This document shows, piece after piece, positions 1 through 8,664 of a stretch of 64,000 bases of DNA (the first letter of the stretch is position 1; every line of letters begins with the position of its first letter). The notes beneath the pieces were generated by a model. It searched no databases, was not told the DNA's origin, and worked only from the letters and a program-made list of their open reading frames with translations. The DNA lies in assembly GCF_041080625.1 (NCBI RefSeq), contig NZ_CP163518.1, forward strand, positions 8,611,501 through 8,675,500, written 5' to 3'. The stretch is from Streptomyces sp. CG1. Its GTDB lineage: Bacteria; Actinomycetota; Actinomycetes; Streptomycetales; Streptomycetaceae. The translations under genes were made by a program, and so were the position numbers.

Positions 1-714
1 CGGCAGACCGCAGCCGAGCCGCATCGCCGCGTCGATGTCCTCGCGGGAGGCGTACCGCGCCTCGTACATCGCGGCGGCCTGGTTCAGATAGCCGAACAGC
101 AGGCCGTCGGCGACGAAACCGGGGCGGTCACCGACCGCGACCGGCTCCTTGCCCAGCTCGATCGCGAGATCCGTGATCGCGGCGACGGCCTGGGGCGCGG
201 TCAGCACCGAGGAGACCACCTCGACCAGCTTCATCGCCGGCGCCGGGTTGAAGAAGTGCAGGCCGAGCACCCGCTCGGGGCGGGCCGAGTCGGCCGCGAG
301 GCGGGTGACGGACAGGGCGTTGGTGCCGGTCGCGAGGATCGTCTCCGGGCGGACGATGCCGTCCAGCTCGCGGATGATCTGGTGCTTGATCTCGTACGAC
401 TCCGGGGCCACCTCGATGACGAGGTCGGCGTCGGCCGCCGCGGCGAGGTCGGTGGCGGTGCGCACCCGGGCCAGTGCCTCGGCGCGCTCCTGCTCGGTGA
501 GCCGGCCGCGCTCCACACAGCGGGCGGTGGAAGCCTCCAGGGCGGTGAGGGAGTTCGCGGCCTGGGCCTCGCTGATGTCGATGCCGATCACCTCGCGACC
601 GGCCTTCGCGAGGACCTCGGTGATGCCGGTGCCCATGGTGCCGAGGCCGACGACGGCGATCGTCTTGAACGGGGACAGCGGGCTGCCGGACTGGGGGGAC
701 AGGGGAGTGGCCAT
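1..714 (-). CDS. 3-hydroxyacyl-CoA (3-hydroxybutyryl-CoA) dehydrogenase, partial
   Basis: NAD-dependent dehydrogenase that oxidises or forms 3-hydroxyacyl-CoA in fatty-acid or butyryl-CoA metabolism, cytoplasmic. The gene runs off the left edge of the window: 238 codons are present of a family length near 280-300. The N-terminal Rossmann fold shows the dinucleotide loop VGLGTMGTG near residues 19-27, and later the family block GLHFFNPAPAMKLVEVV, which lies around the active-site His and Asn region. The ATG at 714 is chosen because the Rossmann strand follows closely. Reading leftwards, the sequence stays open to position 1. Usual members work in beta-oxidation or ethylmalonyl-CoA metabolism; which one cannot be decided here. 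Confidence 0.9.
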   Translation of the reverse strand, partial: MATPLSPQSGSPLSPFKTIAVVGLGTMGTGITEVLAKAGREVIGIDISEAQAANSLTALEASTARCVERGRLTEQERAEALARVRTATDLAAAADADLVIEVAPESYEIKHQIIRELDGIVRPETILATGTNALSVTRLAADSARPERVLGLHFFNPAPAMKLVEVVSSVLTAPQAVAAITDLAIELGKEPVAVGDRPGFVADGLLFGYLNQAAAMYEARYASREDIDAAMRLGCGLP

Positions 715-1143
715 CGCGGGACTCCAGGAATGAGGGTGACGACGAGGAACGCGCCGGGTGCGCCGAGGGGGCGCACCGCGGTGCGGAAAAGGAGTGCGGG
801 TGTTGCCGGGCTGCGAGCGCACACGCCCGGTGCTGCCGGATGCCACGGGCGATGCACACGCCCACGAGCGGCAAACGGCAGGGAATCCGACCGGCCCTGT
901 CCCGGAGCCGGGTCGTACTGCGGTACACGTACACGTACCGAACCGACATCTCCCCAGTGCCCGAAGGGCGTGGGAGCTGCCCCCAGCGACGGCCGCGTCA
1001 CCAAACCGTCGCCAGCGGAAGTGCGAGTGGGTAACTCGCTCGTCTGAGCTTAACCGGCGAGTAACGAGCGCGCCAGCCCTGAGTCGCAGCTGACTTTGTG
1101 ATGTAGCTCCCCCGGCCCCCGCAACGCGCCTACGCTGGACTTC
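715..1143. other. Divergent intergenic region with GTAC-rich repeat
   Basis: This stretch separates the leftward dehydrogenase from the rightward HEAT-repeat gene and holds no convincing gene. It should carry both promoters. The clearest structure is a repetitive GTAC block at 922-939 (GGTACACGTACACGTACC), with GGTAC and GTACC ends and a tandem ACACGT unit, of the kind bound by dimeric regulators. Its role is inferred only. Confidence 0.4.
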
Positions 1144-1728
1144 GTGGACGAAGAGTTGCGATCGCTCACGGAGCGCTTACGGCAGGAGTCGCGCGGCACG
1201 GCGGCGTTCGACCGGCTGCTGGCGACCGAGGACCACGACGAACTCGCGGAGGTGCTCACCGCGCCCGGACAGCCACTGTGGGCCAGGGAACTGGCCGCGT
1301 TCCGGCTCGGCGTGGCCGGCGACCGCCGTGCCTTCGAGTCCCTGGTGCTCCTCCTCAACCACCGCGACCCACCGCGCTGCGCCTCCGCCGCCCACGCCCT
1401 CGCCCGGCTCGGCGATCCGCGTACGGCCCGGGCGGCGGCGGCGCTGGCGACGAACGAGCTGCGGGTGGCCTACGCCCTCCACCCGGTACGGCTCCTGGCC
1501 GAACTCCGCGCACCCGAGTCCGTGCCCGCGCTCATCACCACGCTGGAGCGCCGGCTGCGCCCGCACGATCCCTACCGCCGTGTCGCCCTCGCGTGCGTCG
1601 AGGGCCTGGGCGCCCTCGCCGACCCCCGCGCCCGCCGCGTCCTGAAGGAGGCCCTCGCCCATCCGGCACTGGCGAGGGCGGCGGTGCACGCGCTGGCGAG
1701 CATCCCGGAGGCGGAACAGGCCAGGTGA
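1144..1728 (+). CDS. HEAT-repeat protein
   Basis: A 194-residue cytoplasmic protein built of HEAT/PBS-lyase-like helical repeats, a scaffold for protein-protein contact; no catalytic function can be named. Helical pairs with the recurrent pattern A-A-x-A-L-A-x-L-G-D-P-R are visible near residues 84-100 (ASAAHALARLGDPRTARAA) and 145-175 (VALACVEGLGALADPRARRVLKEAL). No signal peptide or membrane segment. The start is a GTG at 1144, directly followed by MDEELRSL-type acidic helix. It stands alone between a divergent dehydrogenase and an empty region. Streptomyces homologues are often labelled only as HEAT-repeat proteins, or mislabelled adenylosuccinate lyase. Confidence 0.8.
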   Translation: MDEELRSLTERLRQESRGTAAFDRLLATEDHDELAEVLTAPGQPLWARELAAFRLGVAGDRRAFESLVLLLNHRDPPRCASAAHALARLGDPRTARAAAALATNELRVAYALHPVRLLAELRAPESVPALITTLERRLRPHDPYRRVALACVEGLGALADPRARRVLKEALAHPALARAAVHALASIPEAEQAR

Positions 1729-2065
1729 CCGCCGGTCAGCCGCCCCGCACCCGCCGGCGCCCGGAGCCGCTCGTCGGCGACGAGGTGCCCGTGGTCTGCG
1801 ACCCGGAGCGTGTCGTCCTGCCGGTGGCCGGGACGAAGGGGCGGGACGAAGCGGCGGCTGGGGGCGGCGAAGAGCGTACTGCCGTGCGGGATGGGGCTGT
1901 TGCCGGTGGTCACCGGCGCCGCCCACGCGATCGGGCGGACGGCGGCGGTCCGGCGTGACCGCCTCCGCCGGACATGAGCGCCTTCGGTGGACGCCAACTC
2001 CCGTGCTGGACGAGTGCTTTCGCCGGAGAAGAACCCCGAGGGGCGCGGCAGGCGCCTTGTTCGGT
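1729..2065. other. Gene-free stretch
   Basis: Between the HEAT-repeat gene and the convergent RidA-like gene I see no supported gene, no strong hairpin and no repeat. Several long open frames exist on both strands, but they have Arg/Pro-rich composition typical of shadow frames in high-GC DNA. Confidence 0.5.
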
Positions 2066-2494
2066 CTATTCGCCCACCACCGCCAGCGCCTCGATCTCCA
2101 TCAGGAACTCCGGGGCCACCAGCGCCGCCACCTGGACCGCGGAGGACGCCGGGAGGCGGTCGTCTGGTATGTGGGCGGCGCGGGCCGCGCGGATCGCCGG
2201 CAGATGGGCCGTGTCGGTGACGAAGTAGGTCAGCTTCACCACGTGTTCGAAGCCCGCGCCGGCCGCGGCCAGGCAGCGCTTCAGGTTCTCGAAGACCTGG
2301 CGGGCCTGGGCCTCGGGGTCGCCCGCGCCGACCAGCTCGCCGTCCTCGTCCAGGGCGAGCTGGCCGGAGACGGCGACGAAACGGCCGGTCGCCGAGACGA
2401 CATGGCTGTACTGGGCGGCGGGGGCGACGCCGTCGGGGGCGGAGATCCGGGTCTGTTCACCCACGGCTCCGCGGGCTCCATGCTGATCGCTCAT
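2066..2494 (-). CDS. RidA family (YjgF/YER057c/UK114) protein
   Basis: Small RidA-fold protein of 142 residues. Family members hydrolyse reactive enamine/imine intermediates released by PLP enzymes, in the cytoplasm as trimers. The sequence shows the expected order: substrate segment YSHVVSATGRFVAVSGQLALDEDGELV, the middle QARQVFENLKRCLAAAGAGFEHVVKLTYFV, and a C-terminal EFLMEIEALAVV in which the last strand carries the Glu typical of the family. The Arg that defines true RidA deaminases (usually in an R-x-C-x-x-V motif) is replaced near VAALVAPEFLME, so this is more likely one of the Rid subfamilies with uncertain activity. ATG at 2494 is preferred over the upstream in-frame GTG at 2512. Confidence 0.85.
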   Translation of the reverse strand: MSDQHGARGAVGEQTRISAPDGVAPAAQYSHVVSATGRFVAVSGQLALDEDGELVGAGDPEAQARQVFENLKRCLAAAGAGFEHVVKLTYFVTDTAHLPAIRAARAAHIPDDRLPASSAVQVAALVAPEFLMEIEALAVVGE

Positions 2495-2548
2495 GGCTCC
2501 ATGGTGGACCACCCCACTGACAACGCCCCCGACAGGCCGGGCGGTTGC

Positions 2549-4111
2549 TCAGTGGCGGTAGCCCAGCAGGTCGTGCAGGGTCGAGCCGCGGGAGGGGGGC
2601 GACGCGGCCTTCATGTCCTCGGGCTTCGGGTCCGGCGACTTCTTGCAGACCGCGTCGGCGGTACCCGCGCCATGCGGCACCGTACCGTCGTTCAGATACG
2701 CGGCCAGGTAGGTGTCCAGGCAGGCGTTGTCGCTCAGCGTGATGCCGTGATTGCCGCCGCCGTCCTCGACCACCAGGCTGGAGTGGGCGAGCAGCCGGTG
2801 CACCGTGACGCCGCCGGGGTACGGCGTGGCCGCGTCGTTCGTCGCCTGGAAGAGCAGCGCCGGCGGCAGCTGGGTGTTGGCGATGCTCACCGGCTTTTGC
2901 TTCGGGGTCGGCCAGAACGCGCACGGCGCGTTGTACCAGGCGTTGTTCCAGGCCATGAAGGGCGCCTTGTGGTACACCGCCCAGGTGTCCGCACGCCACC
3001 GCTTCCAGCTGGTCGGCCAGGAGGTGTCCCGGCACTGCACCGCCGCGTACACGCTGTAGCCGTTGTCGCCCGAGGCGTCCACGGCACCGAACTTCTGGTA
3101 CGCCGCCTCCAGCGGCCTGGTGTTCTTCTCGCGCACGTACGCCGCGAACGCCTGGGCGAGGTCCGGCCAGTAGCCGTCGTAGTAGCCGCCGGGGATGAAG
3201 GTGTCCTCCAGCTCGGCGGCGCCCACCGCGCCGTCGGCCGGCTTCTTCGCCAGGGCCGCCCGCATCGCGTACCACGCGGCCTCGATCCTCGCGGGATCCT
3301 TGCCGACGTGGTACGTGGAGTCGTTCCGCGCGATCCACGCCATCAGCGCGCGGTGGCGGTTGTTGAAGGCGTAGTCCTGGCTGAGGTTGTCCTTGTACCA
3401 GACGCCGGTCGGGTCGACGACCGAGTCCAGCACCAGACGGCGGACCCGCTGCGGGTAGAGCTTCGCGTAGACCGCGCCGAGATAGGTGCCGTAGGAGTAG
3501 CCGAAGTAGCTGATGCGCGGCGCGCCGAGCGCCTCGCGGATGGCGTCCATGTCGCGCACCGCGCTGACGGTGTCCATGTACGGCAGCACGTCGGCGTACT
3601 TGCGGTCGCAGGCGGTGGCGAAGGAGGTCGCGCGTGCGACGTTGGTCTGCTCCAGCACGGCCGAAGCGGGCACGGTGTCCGGGCGTACCGTCTTGAAGTG
3701 GCCGGGCGCACAGTCCAGGGCGGGGCTGCTCCGGCCGACCCCGCGCGGGTCGAAGCCGATGACGTCGTACTGCGCGGCGACGGGCTTCGGCAGGGCCGAG
3801 GCGACGTATCCGGCGAGCGTCAGGCCGCTGCCGCCGGGCCCGCCGGGGTTGACGAGGAGCGGACCCTGGGAGGTCTGCGCGGTGTGCGGGACGCGGGTGA
3901 GGGCGAGGGTGATCTGCCGGCCCGACGGGTCGGCGTGGTCCAGCGGCACCCTCAGGGACGCACATTGGAGCGTCGGATAGGTGATGGAGCCGCAGGACTT
4001 CCAGGCGAGCGGGGCGGCGGGAGCGGCCGGGGCCGCCTGGGCGGGCGGGGCCGTGACCGAGCCCGCCAGCACGGCGGCGGATGCGCACAGCACGGCTGCG
4101 CGTGTTCTCAT
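2549..4111 (-). CDS. Secreted alpha/beta hydrolase, tripeptidyl aminopeptidase (SS-TAP/SlpD-E) type
   Basis: Exported serine peptidase of 520 residues, family S33, which in Streptomyces trims tripeptides from secreted proteins. Residues 1-27 form a signal peptide (two Arg, hydrophobic core, cleavage after PAQA). The alpha/beta fold follows: oxyanion region NPGGPGGSG, nucleophile elbow GYSYGTYLG (Ser in SYG), then a C-terminal TAP-like domain with the Asp in FQATNDAATPY and the catalytic His in GGGNHGITLSDN. Cys residues in the mature part suit an extracellular protein. A GGGAG-type ribosome site lies about 6 nt before the ATG at 4111. Length matches the family, so it looks intact. Confidence 0.93.
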   Translation of the reverse strand: MRTRAAVLCASAAVLAGSVTAPPAQAAPAAPAAPLAWKSCGSITYPTLQCASLRVPLDHADPSGRQITLALTRVPHTAQTSQGPLLVNPGGPGGSGLTLAGYVASALPKPVAAQYDVIGFDPRGVGRSSPALDCAPGHFKTVRPDTVPASAVLEQTNVARATSFATACDRKYADVLPYMDTVSAVRDMDAIREALGAPRISYFGYSYGTYLGAVYAKLYPQRVRRLVLDSVVDPTGVWYKDNLSQDYAFNNRHRALMAWIARNDSTYHVGKDPARIEAAWYAMRAALAKKPADGAVGAAELEDTFIPGGYYDGYWPDLAQAFAAYVREKNTRPLEAAYQKFGAVDASGDNGYSVYAAVQCRDTSWPTSWKRWRADTWAVYHKAPFMAWNNAWYNAPCAFWPTPKQKPVSIANTQLPPALLFQATNDAATPYPGGVTVHRLLAHSSLVVEDGGGNHGITLSDNACLDTYLAAYLNDGTVPHGAGTADAVCKKSPDPKPEDMKAASPPSRGSTLHDLLGYRH

Positions 4112-4309
4112 GCGTTCTCCCGGGACGGAGGTTTCGGCGGATCGTGGAGGTCACATCTTTCGCCGCATCGTCCCGGAATCGGCGTACTGAAGAACGTCTT
4201 ATAGGCATAGTTGACCCGATTGGTCCGCCCGAAGCCCTCGAACGCCTCTTTCCCGAGGGGACGCTTCTCAGCTGGGGGAATGCCGCTCGGCAGCGGGCGG
4301 CCGGGGCTC

Positions 4310-5126
4310 TCACATGAGGGTGAGCTGGGTCGGTTCGGCCACGGCGGGAGGTTCGGCCGGGCGGATCCGGCGGGCCAGGCCCGCGCGCGAGGGCCCGATG
4401 CCGTACTCCTCGGCCAGCTCGTGCACCTGACGGGTGATCCGGCGCTGGTACCACTTGGGCGCGTAGGCGCCCTCCGCGTACAACCGCTCGTAGCGCCGCA
4501 CCAGGTGCGGATGGTGCTGTGCGAGCCAGGCCGTGAACCACTCCCGGGCGCCGGGGCGCAGATGCAGCGTGAGCGGGGTCACCGAGGTGGCCCCGGCCGC
4601 CGCGATCGCCCGTACCGTGGCCCGCAGTTGAGCCGGATGGTCGCTCAGGAACGGGACGACCGGCGCCATCAGCACCCCGCAGCCGATGCCGTGCTCGCCG
4701 AGGGCGCGTACGACGTCCAGACGGCGCTCGGGCGCGGGCGTGCCCGGCTCCACGGTGCGCCACAGCTCGGTGTCGAGGAAGCCGACGGAGACCGAGATGC
4801 CCACGTCCGTCACCTCGGCCGCCCGGACCAGCAGATCCAGGTCGCGCAGGATCAGGGTGCCCTTGGTGAGGATCGAGAACGGGTTGGCGTGCTCGGTGAG
4901 GGCGGAGATGATGCCCGGCATGAGCCGGTAGCGGCCCTCCGCGCGCTGATAGCAGTCGACGTTCGTGCCCATCGCCACGTGATCGCCCTGCCAGCGGCGG
5001 GAGGCCAGCTGACGGCGCAGCACCTCGGGCGCGTTCACCTTGACCACGATCTGGGTGTCGAAGCCGAGACCGGTGTCGAGATCCAGGTAGCTGTGCGTCT
5101 TCCGGGCGAAGCAGTACACGCAGGTG
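4310..5126 (-). pseudogene. Rv2578c-type radical SAM protein, C-terminal part (gene split by island)
   Basis: This is the last roughly 270 codons of a radical SAM protein of the Rv2578c family. It begins at the third Cys of the cluster motif (VYCFARKTHSYLDLDTG) and continues through the NAPEVLRRQLA, GTNVDCYQ, ILTKGTLILRD and GISVSVGF blocks to the end, with a tail rich in Arg and Pro. Upstream of VYC the frame stays open, but the sequence is unrelated to the family and has no plausible start. The missing N-terminal part is at 35,530-35,820 on the same strand. Neither piece can bind the 4Fe-4S cluster alone, so the gene is inactive. The right-hand limit given is the approximate recombination point. 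Confidence 0.93.
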
Positions 5127-5140
5127 CATGCACTCCCGCA
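5110..5140. other. Left junction of 30.4-kb island (att site candidate)
   Basis: Here radical SAM codons stop matching the family and island DNA begins. Read on the minus strand, the junction is ATGCACCTGCGTGTACTGC, with TGTACTGC belonging to the broken gene. The partner junction at 35,530-35,556 reads CGCGTGCTTGTACTTCAC. The shared core is TGC, one differing base, then TGTACT. The flanking CATGCA on this side pairs with TGCATG on the other. The shortness of the shared core points to a serine rather than a tyrosine integrase. Confidence 0.7.
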
Positions 5141-5527
5141 AGGCCTCGGGCGGGCCACTGGCGCCTGCTGGCACGGGCCCGGACACTTCGCAGGCCCCGG
5201 GGCGAGGAACACAGAACATGGGAACAGGGGCAATCGCCGGTTGGGGGCGGCCATCTCGTGATCCAGACCGTTGTCCGGTTGAACCGGTAGAGGGTTGGGA
5301 GCGGTCGCAGGTTCGAGTGCCTGGTAGTGCGTCTGGCGGAGATTCCCGGCCTCTTCCCTGTGATCTGCGCCACCCACGGCCGACGCCGATCGGCGGTTGT
5401 AGACAGGGGCAACGAGTCATACCGGCCCCGGAGGACACGAGCCAGAACCGCGCTCTACGAGGAGGGTAATGGGCACCTTGGGGATTCGGCCTGCTCCTGG
5501 AGGACAATAGAGGGAGGGGTTGAGCTC
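5141..5527. other. Island left end, no gene recognised
   Basis: Nearly 400 bp inside the island before the first gene. No protein-coding signal is convincing. Around 5285-5325 there is a tRNA-like string (GGTAGAG followed by GGTCGCAGGTTCGAGT), but the anticodon arm is missing and the T-loop has one base too many, so I do not call a tRNA. The phosphatase ribosome site GAGGGAGGGG lies at the right end. Confidence 0.45.
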
Positions 5528-7098
5528 ATGTATGACAGCACCCTGCTGGCGGAAAATGCCGCGGCTGCTGTGGACGCGCAGGGCGTCGTGGCCGCGTGGA
5601 GCCGGGGTGCCCGACTGCTTCTGGGGTATGAGCCGGGCGAGGCGATCGGACGTTCGGCATCCGATCTTCTTGCCGCTCGTCTTCCGGACTCGGCCTGGCG
5701 GAGCCTGTCACAGCAGGAGCCGTGGGCCGGGAGGGTCGCGCTGCGCGACCGGGACGGTCATACAGTAGAGGCGGATGTGCTGGCCTGCCCGTTGGTAGGT
5801 GCCGATGACCATGTCGGGTGGTTCATCCACGCTGCCCGTCGGGAGACGGACGGTGCAGACCTCGCCCTGCAGCGCCGCCTGCTGCTGTATCACCGGCCCG
5901 CGCAGCTGGCGGTAGACACGGCGATGCGCTACCTGACCGCGGAGCCGCAGGCAGGTGTGGGCGGTGACTGGTTCGATGTCATTCCGCTGTCCGGTGCCCG
6001 TGTGGCTCTGGTCGTGGGCGACGTCGTCGGCCACGGCATCAATGCCCCTGCCACCATGGGCCAGTTGCGCAGCGCGATGCGCACGTTGGCCGATGTCGAT
6101 CTTCCTCCCGATGAACTGCTGACGCAGCTTGACGACCTGATCCTCGAAGAGATCGAAGAGGGCATCGAATCCGCCGGGGAGGTCGGCGCGACGTGCCTGT
6201 ACGTGGTCTACGACCCGGTATCCCGCCAGTGCACCCTGGCCAGCGCAGGCCACCCCGCCCCTGCCGCCGTCATGCCGGACGGTTCCGTCGAGTTCCTCCC
6301 CGTGGTCCCAGGCCCCCCGCTGGGGGTGGGCGGCCTTCCTTTCGAGGGCACCGACGTCTTCCTTCCCGCAGGCAGCCTGCTCGTCCTGTACACAGACGGA
6401 CTGGTCGAAGCCCGCGACCGCGACATCGACACTGGAATGCAGGAACTCGTGCACGCCCTGGCCGAACCCGCCCCATCGCTGGAAGCCACCTGCGACCACC
6501 TCATCACGGCACTCCTGCCTGAGCGGCCGGACGACGACGTCGCCCTGCTCGTGGCCCGCACCCACGCCCTGGGCCCCTCGCACGTGGCCACCTGGACCCT
6601 GCCCGCCACCCCCGTCATCGTCGCCGACGGGCCGCCGACCAACTCACGGCCTGGGGCCTGCAGGATGCCGTCCCTACCACCGAGCTGATCGTCAGCGAAC
6701 TGGTCACCAACGCCATCCGGCACGCCAGCGCACCCATCCAACTGCGGCTCATTCGCAACTCTGCCCTCATCTGCGAGGTCTCCGACGCCAGCAGCACTTC
6801 TCCCCACCCGCGCCGCGCCAGGGTGCTGGATGAGGGCGGCCGTGGCCTGTTCCTGGTCGGCCAGCTCGCCGACCGCTGGGGAACCCGTCACACGCCGACA
6901 GGGAAGACCATCTGGGCGGAGCAGCCCCGACCGCTCCCTCGCCCGCGGCCCCGGCGCCTGCCCGCTGGCAGACCACACACAGCGGATCACCTGGTGGGAC
7001 CACGTAAAGACCAGCATGACCGCCCTGCGAGGCCGACCGAAAGGTTCCACCAGGCCAACCAAGCACGCGGCGCCAACGGGATCACGGTGGAGCCGTGA
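5528..7098 (+). pseudogene. PAS-SpoIIE serine phosphatase with C-terminal ATPase domain, frameshifted
   Basis: A PP2C-type regulator that would dephosphorylate an anti-anti-sigma protein and, through its RsbW-like ATPase, act in a partner-switching sigma cascade. From the ATG at 5528: a PAS domain (about residues 8-110), then the SpoIIE phosphatase with GGDWFDVIPL, VVGDVVGHG, LASAGHPAP and LVLYTDGLVEARD, and the end DDDVALLVART. The frame stops at 6688. From 6640 onward the next frame continues the protein with QLTAWGLQDAV, the N-box TTELIVSELVTNAIRHA and the G-box DEGGRGLFLVGQLADRWG, ending at 7098. The shift lies between about 6627 and 6640. A ribosome site GAGGGAGGGG precedes the start. 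An intact paralogue is at 39,156-41,609. Confidence 0.85.
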
Positions 7099-7381
7099 CT
7101 CACGGCTCACGTCGGAGGAGCACTGCGACGTTGGGCCTTTCACCTCGGCGCAGACCGCCGACCAGGCGGCTGTCCACGGCACAGATCCAGCAACGGCCGG
7201 CGAGCCCACAGACAACGTAGCCGTTGCCCCTTCGGCAACCAGCCGGGTGCCCGTGGGCCCCGCAAGGGACGGGACGGTGGACCTATCGTGTTGGGGAGAC
7301 GCTGGTCGTAGTCATCCACATGCCCTGCGGAGTGCGTCACTCCGCCGTACCGGGCTGCCCTCGCTGCCCTTGGGGGGCGAA
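7099..7381. other. Leader of small gene, nothing else recognised
   Basis: No gene or strong hairpin is seen between the phosphatase relic and the small gene at 7382. A run of G residues about 3 nt before 7382 is the probable ribosome site for that gene. Promoter elements are presumably here but are not clear. Confidence 0.35.
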
Positions 7382-7594
7382 ATGAAGATCGAACTGATCC
7401 CACCGGCTGCCAACGTGCTGTTCGACGTACCGGACGACATGCATGAGGAGATCATCATGCTCATCAGTGCTGTGGCCCGGACCCCGGAGGCCCAGGTCTC
7501 GGGCCTGGGCGCGGCATTCGGTGAATGGTGCTGGCTTGTGTACACCGCCCATGGCGATGTGATCGAAGTGCTGGACGTCGGCTGCGCCCGGTGA
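7382..7594 (+). CDS. Small protein of unknown function (70 aa)
   Basis: Not recognised as a named family. The ATG at 7382 has a good ribosome site (GGGGGG three bases upstream). The product is acidic, 70 residues, without signal peptide or membrane helix. It has a helical first half (DVPDDMHEEIIMLISAVARTP) and a second half that looks like two beta strands, WCWLVYTAHGDVIEVLDVG. That last pattern faintly resembles the C-terminal strands of RelE/ParE-type toxins, but it lacks their basic residues, so this is only a resemblance. It is followed about 70 bp later by a clear terminator, supporting a real single-gene transcript. Confidence 0.55.
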   Translation: MKIELIPPAANVLFDVPDDMHEEIIMLISAVARTPEAQVSGLGAAFGEWCWLVYTAHGDVIEVLDVGCAR

Positions 7595-7665
7595 GTCGGC
7601 GCTGACGGTCCAGTGCGCGCGCACTGTCACCCCGCACGATCCCGATCGAACCTCCACCACCGACC

Positions 7666-7692
7666 GCAGACCTTCACGGCGGTCTGCTTTCT
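7666..7692 (+). terminator. Rho-independent-type terminator
   Basis: A perfect 7-bp stem, GCAGACC (7666-7672) with GGTCTGC (7681-7687), has an 8-nt loop and is followed by TTTCTT. It ends the transcript of the small gene at 7382-7594. Confidence 0.75.
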
Positions 7693-7852
7693 TCCCTAGC
7701 CCGTCGGGCGCCCATACAGGAAAACGGCGCCCGTACAGGGAACGTGCCGCTGATCGGGGAGGGGCGGACGAGAGCGAGGAGGCTACCGAGGGCGACAGGG
7801 CCCGCGAGACGCCAAGGATGTGCCCTTGAGATGGCGGTCTACCTCGGTTTGG

Positions 7853-8617
7853 TTACTCGTCGGCCGCGCCCTTCACGTATGCCTCGTAGCCTTCCTCTTC
7901 CAGCCTCTCCGCCAGTTCCGGCCCGCCGGATTCGACGATCCGGCCCTCGGCGAAGACGTGCACGTAATCGGGGGCGATGTAGCGCAGGATGCGCGTGTAG
8001 TGGGTGATCAGAAGTGTGGCGACCTGCCCGGTGGCGCGGACCCGGTTGACGCCCTCGGAAACGATGCGCAGGGCGTCGATGTCCAGGCCGGAGTCGGTCT
8101 CGTCGAGGATCGCGATCTTCGGTTGGAGAAGTTCGAGCTGAAGGATCTCTTGGCGTTTCTTCTCGCCGCCGGAGAAGCCCTCGTTCAGGTTGCGCTCGGC
8201 GAAGGCGGGGTCGATCTGAAGCCGCTCCATCGCCTCGCGGACCTCCCGCAGCCAGGTCCGCAGTTTCGGTGCCTCGCCACGTACGGCGGTGGCGGCCGAG
8301 CGAAGGAAGTTCGACACCGACACGCCCGGAACCTCGACCGGATACTGCATCGCCAGGAACATCCCGGCCCGGGCCCGCTCGTCGACTTTCATCGCCAGCA
8401 CGTCCTCCCTGTCCAGGGTGACGGTGCCGGAGGTGACCCGGTATTTGGGGTGGCCGGCGAGCGCGTAGGCGAGGGTGGTCTTGCCGGAGCCGTTGGGCCC
8501 CATGATCGCGTGCGTCTCGCCCTGCCGCACGGTCAGGTCGACCCCGTGCAGGATCTCGCGTGGACCGGCGTCGGTCTGCACCGAGCAGCGTAGGCCGTGG
8601 ATCTTGAGTGTCGCCAT
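7853..8617 (-). CDS. sufC: Fe-S cluster assembly ATPase SufC (solitary copy)
   Basis: ABC-type ATPase of the SUF iron-sulphur assembly machine; in the cytoplasm it drives the SufB-SufD scaffold. Of 254 residues, all motifs are present: Walker A GPNGSGKTT (about residues 39-47), the SufC-specific Q-loop region AMQYPVEVPGVSVSNFLR, ABC signature FSGGEKKR, Walker B with the SufC hallmark ILDETDSGLDIDAL, and H-loop LITHYTRIL. The start MATLKIHGL at 8617 has GAGG upstream. Unlike the usual sufBDC operon, no sufB, sufD or sufS is near; its neighbours are a truncated protease and an island terminator. It is probably a second copy brought in with the island or left over from a larger cluster. Confidence 0.93.
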   Translation of the reverse strand: MATLKIHGLRCSVQTDAGPREILHGVDLTVRQGETHAIMGPNGSGKTTLAYALAGHPKYRVTSGTVTLDREDVLAMKVDERARAGMFLAMQYPVEVPGVSVSNFLRSAATAVRGEAPKLRTWLREVREAMERLQIDPAFAERNLNEGFSGGEKKRQEILQLELLQPKIAILDETDSGLDIDALRIVSEGVNRVRATGQVATLLITHYTRILRYIAPDYVHVFAEGRIVESGGPELAERLEEEGYEAYVKGAADE

Positions 8618-8664
8618 GATTGCCTCACCACCTGCGTTATGCGACGTGCGGATGCTCGGTACGA

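Noticed and set aside
1572..1997. Minus-strand frame with an APVTTGNSPIPHGSTL-type stretch
   Set aside because: It overlaps the HEAT-repeat gene antisense and has no ribosome site or recognisable domain.
5285..5325. tRNA-like string (GGTAGAG, then GGTCGCAGGTTCGAGT) near the left island end
   Set aside because: There is no acceptor stem, no anticodon arm and the T-loop has an extra base; a chance match in GC-rich DNA or a very old relic cannot be told apart.
2457..5507. Very long open frame on the minus strand (over 1,000 codons)
   Set aside because: It is a shadow of the aminopeptidase and radical SAM genes in another frame; composition is Arg/Pro/Gly-rich without any motif.
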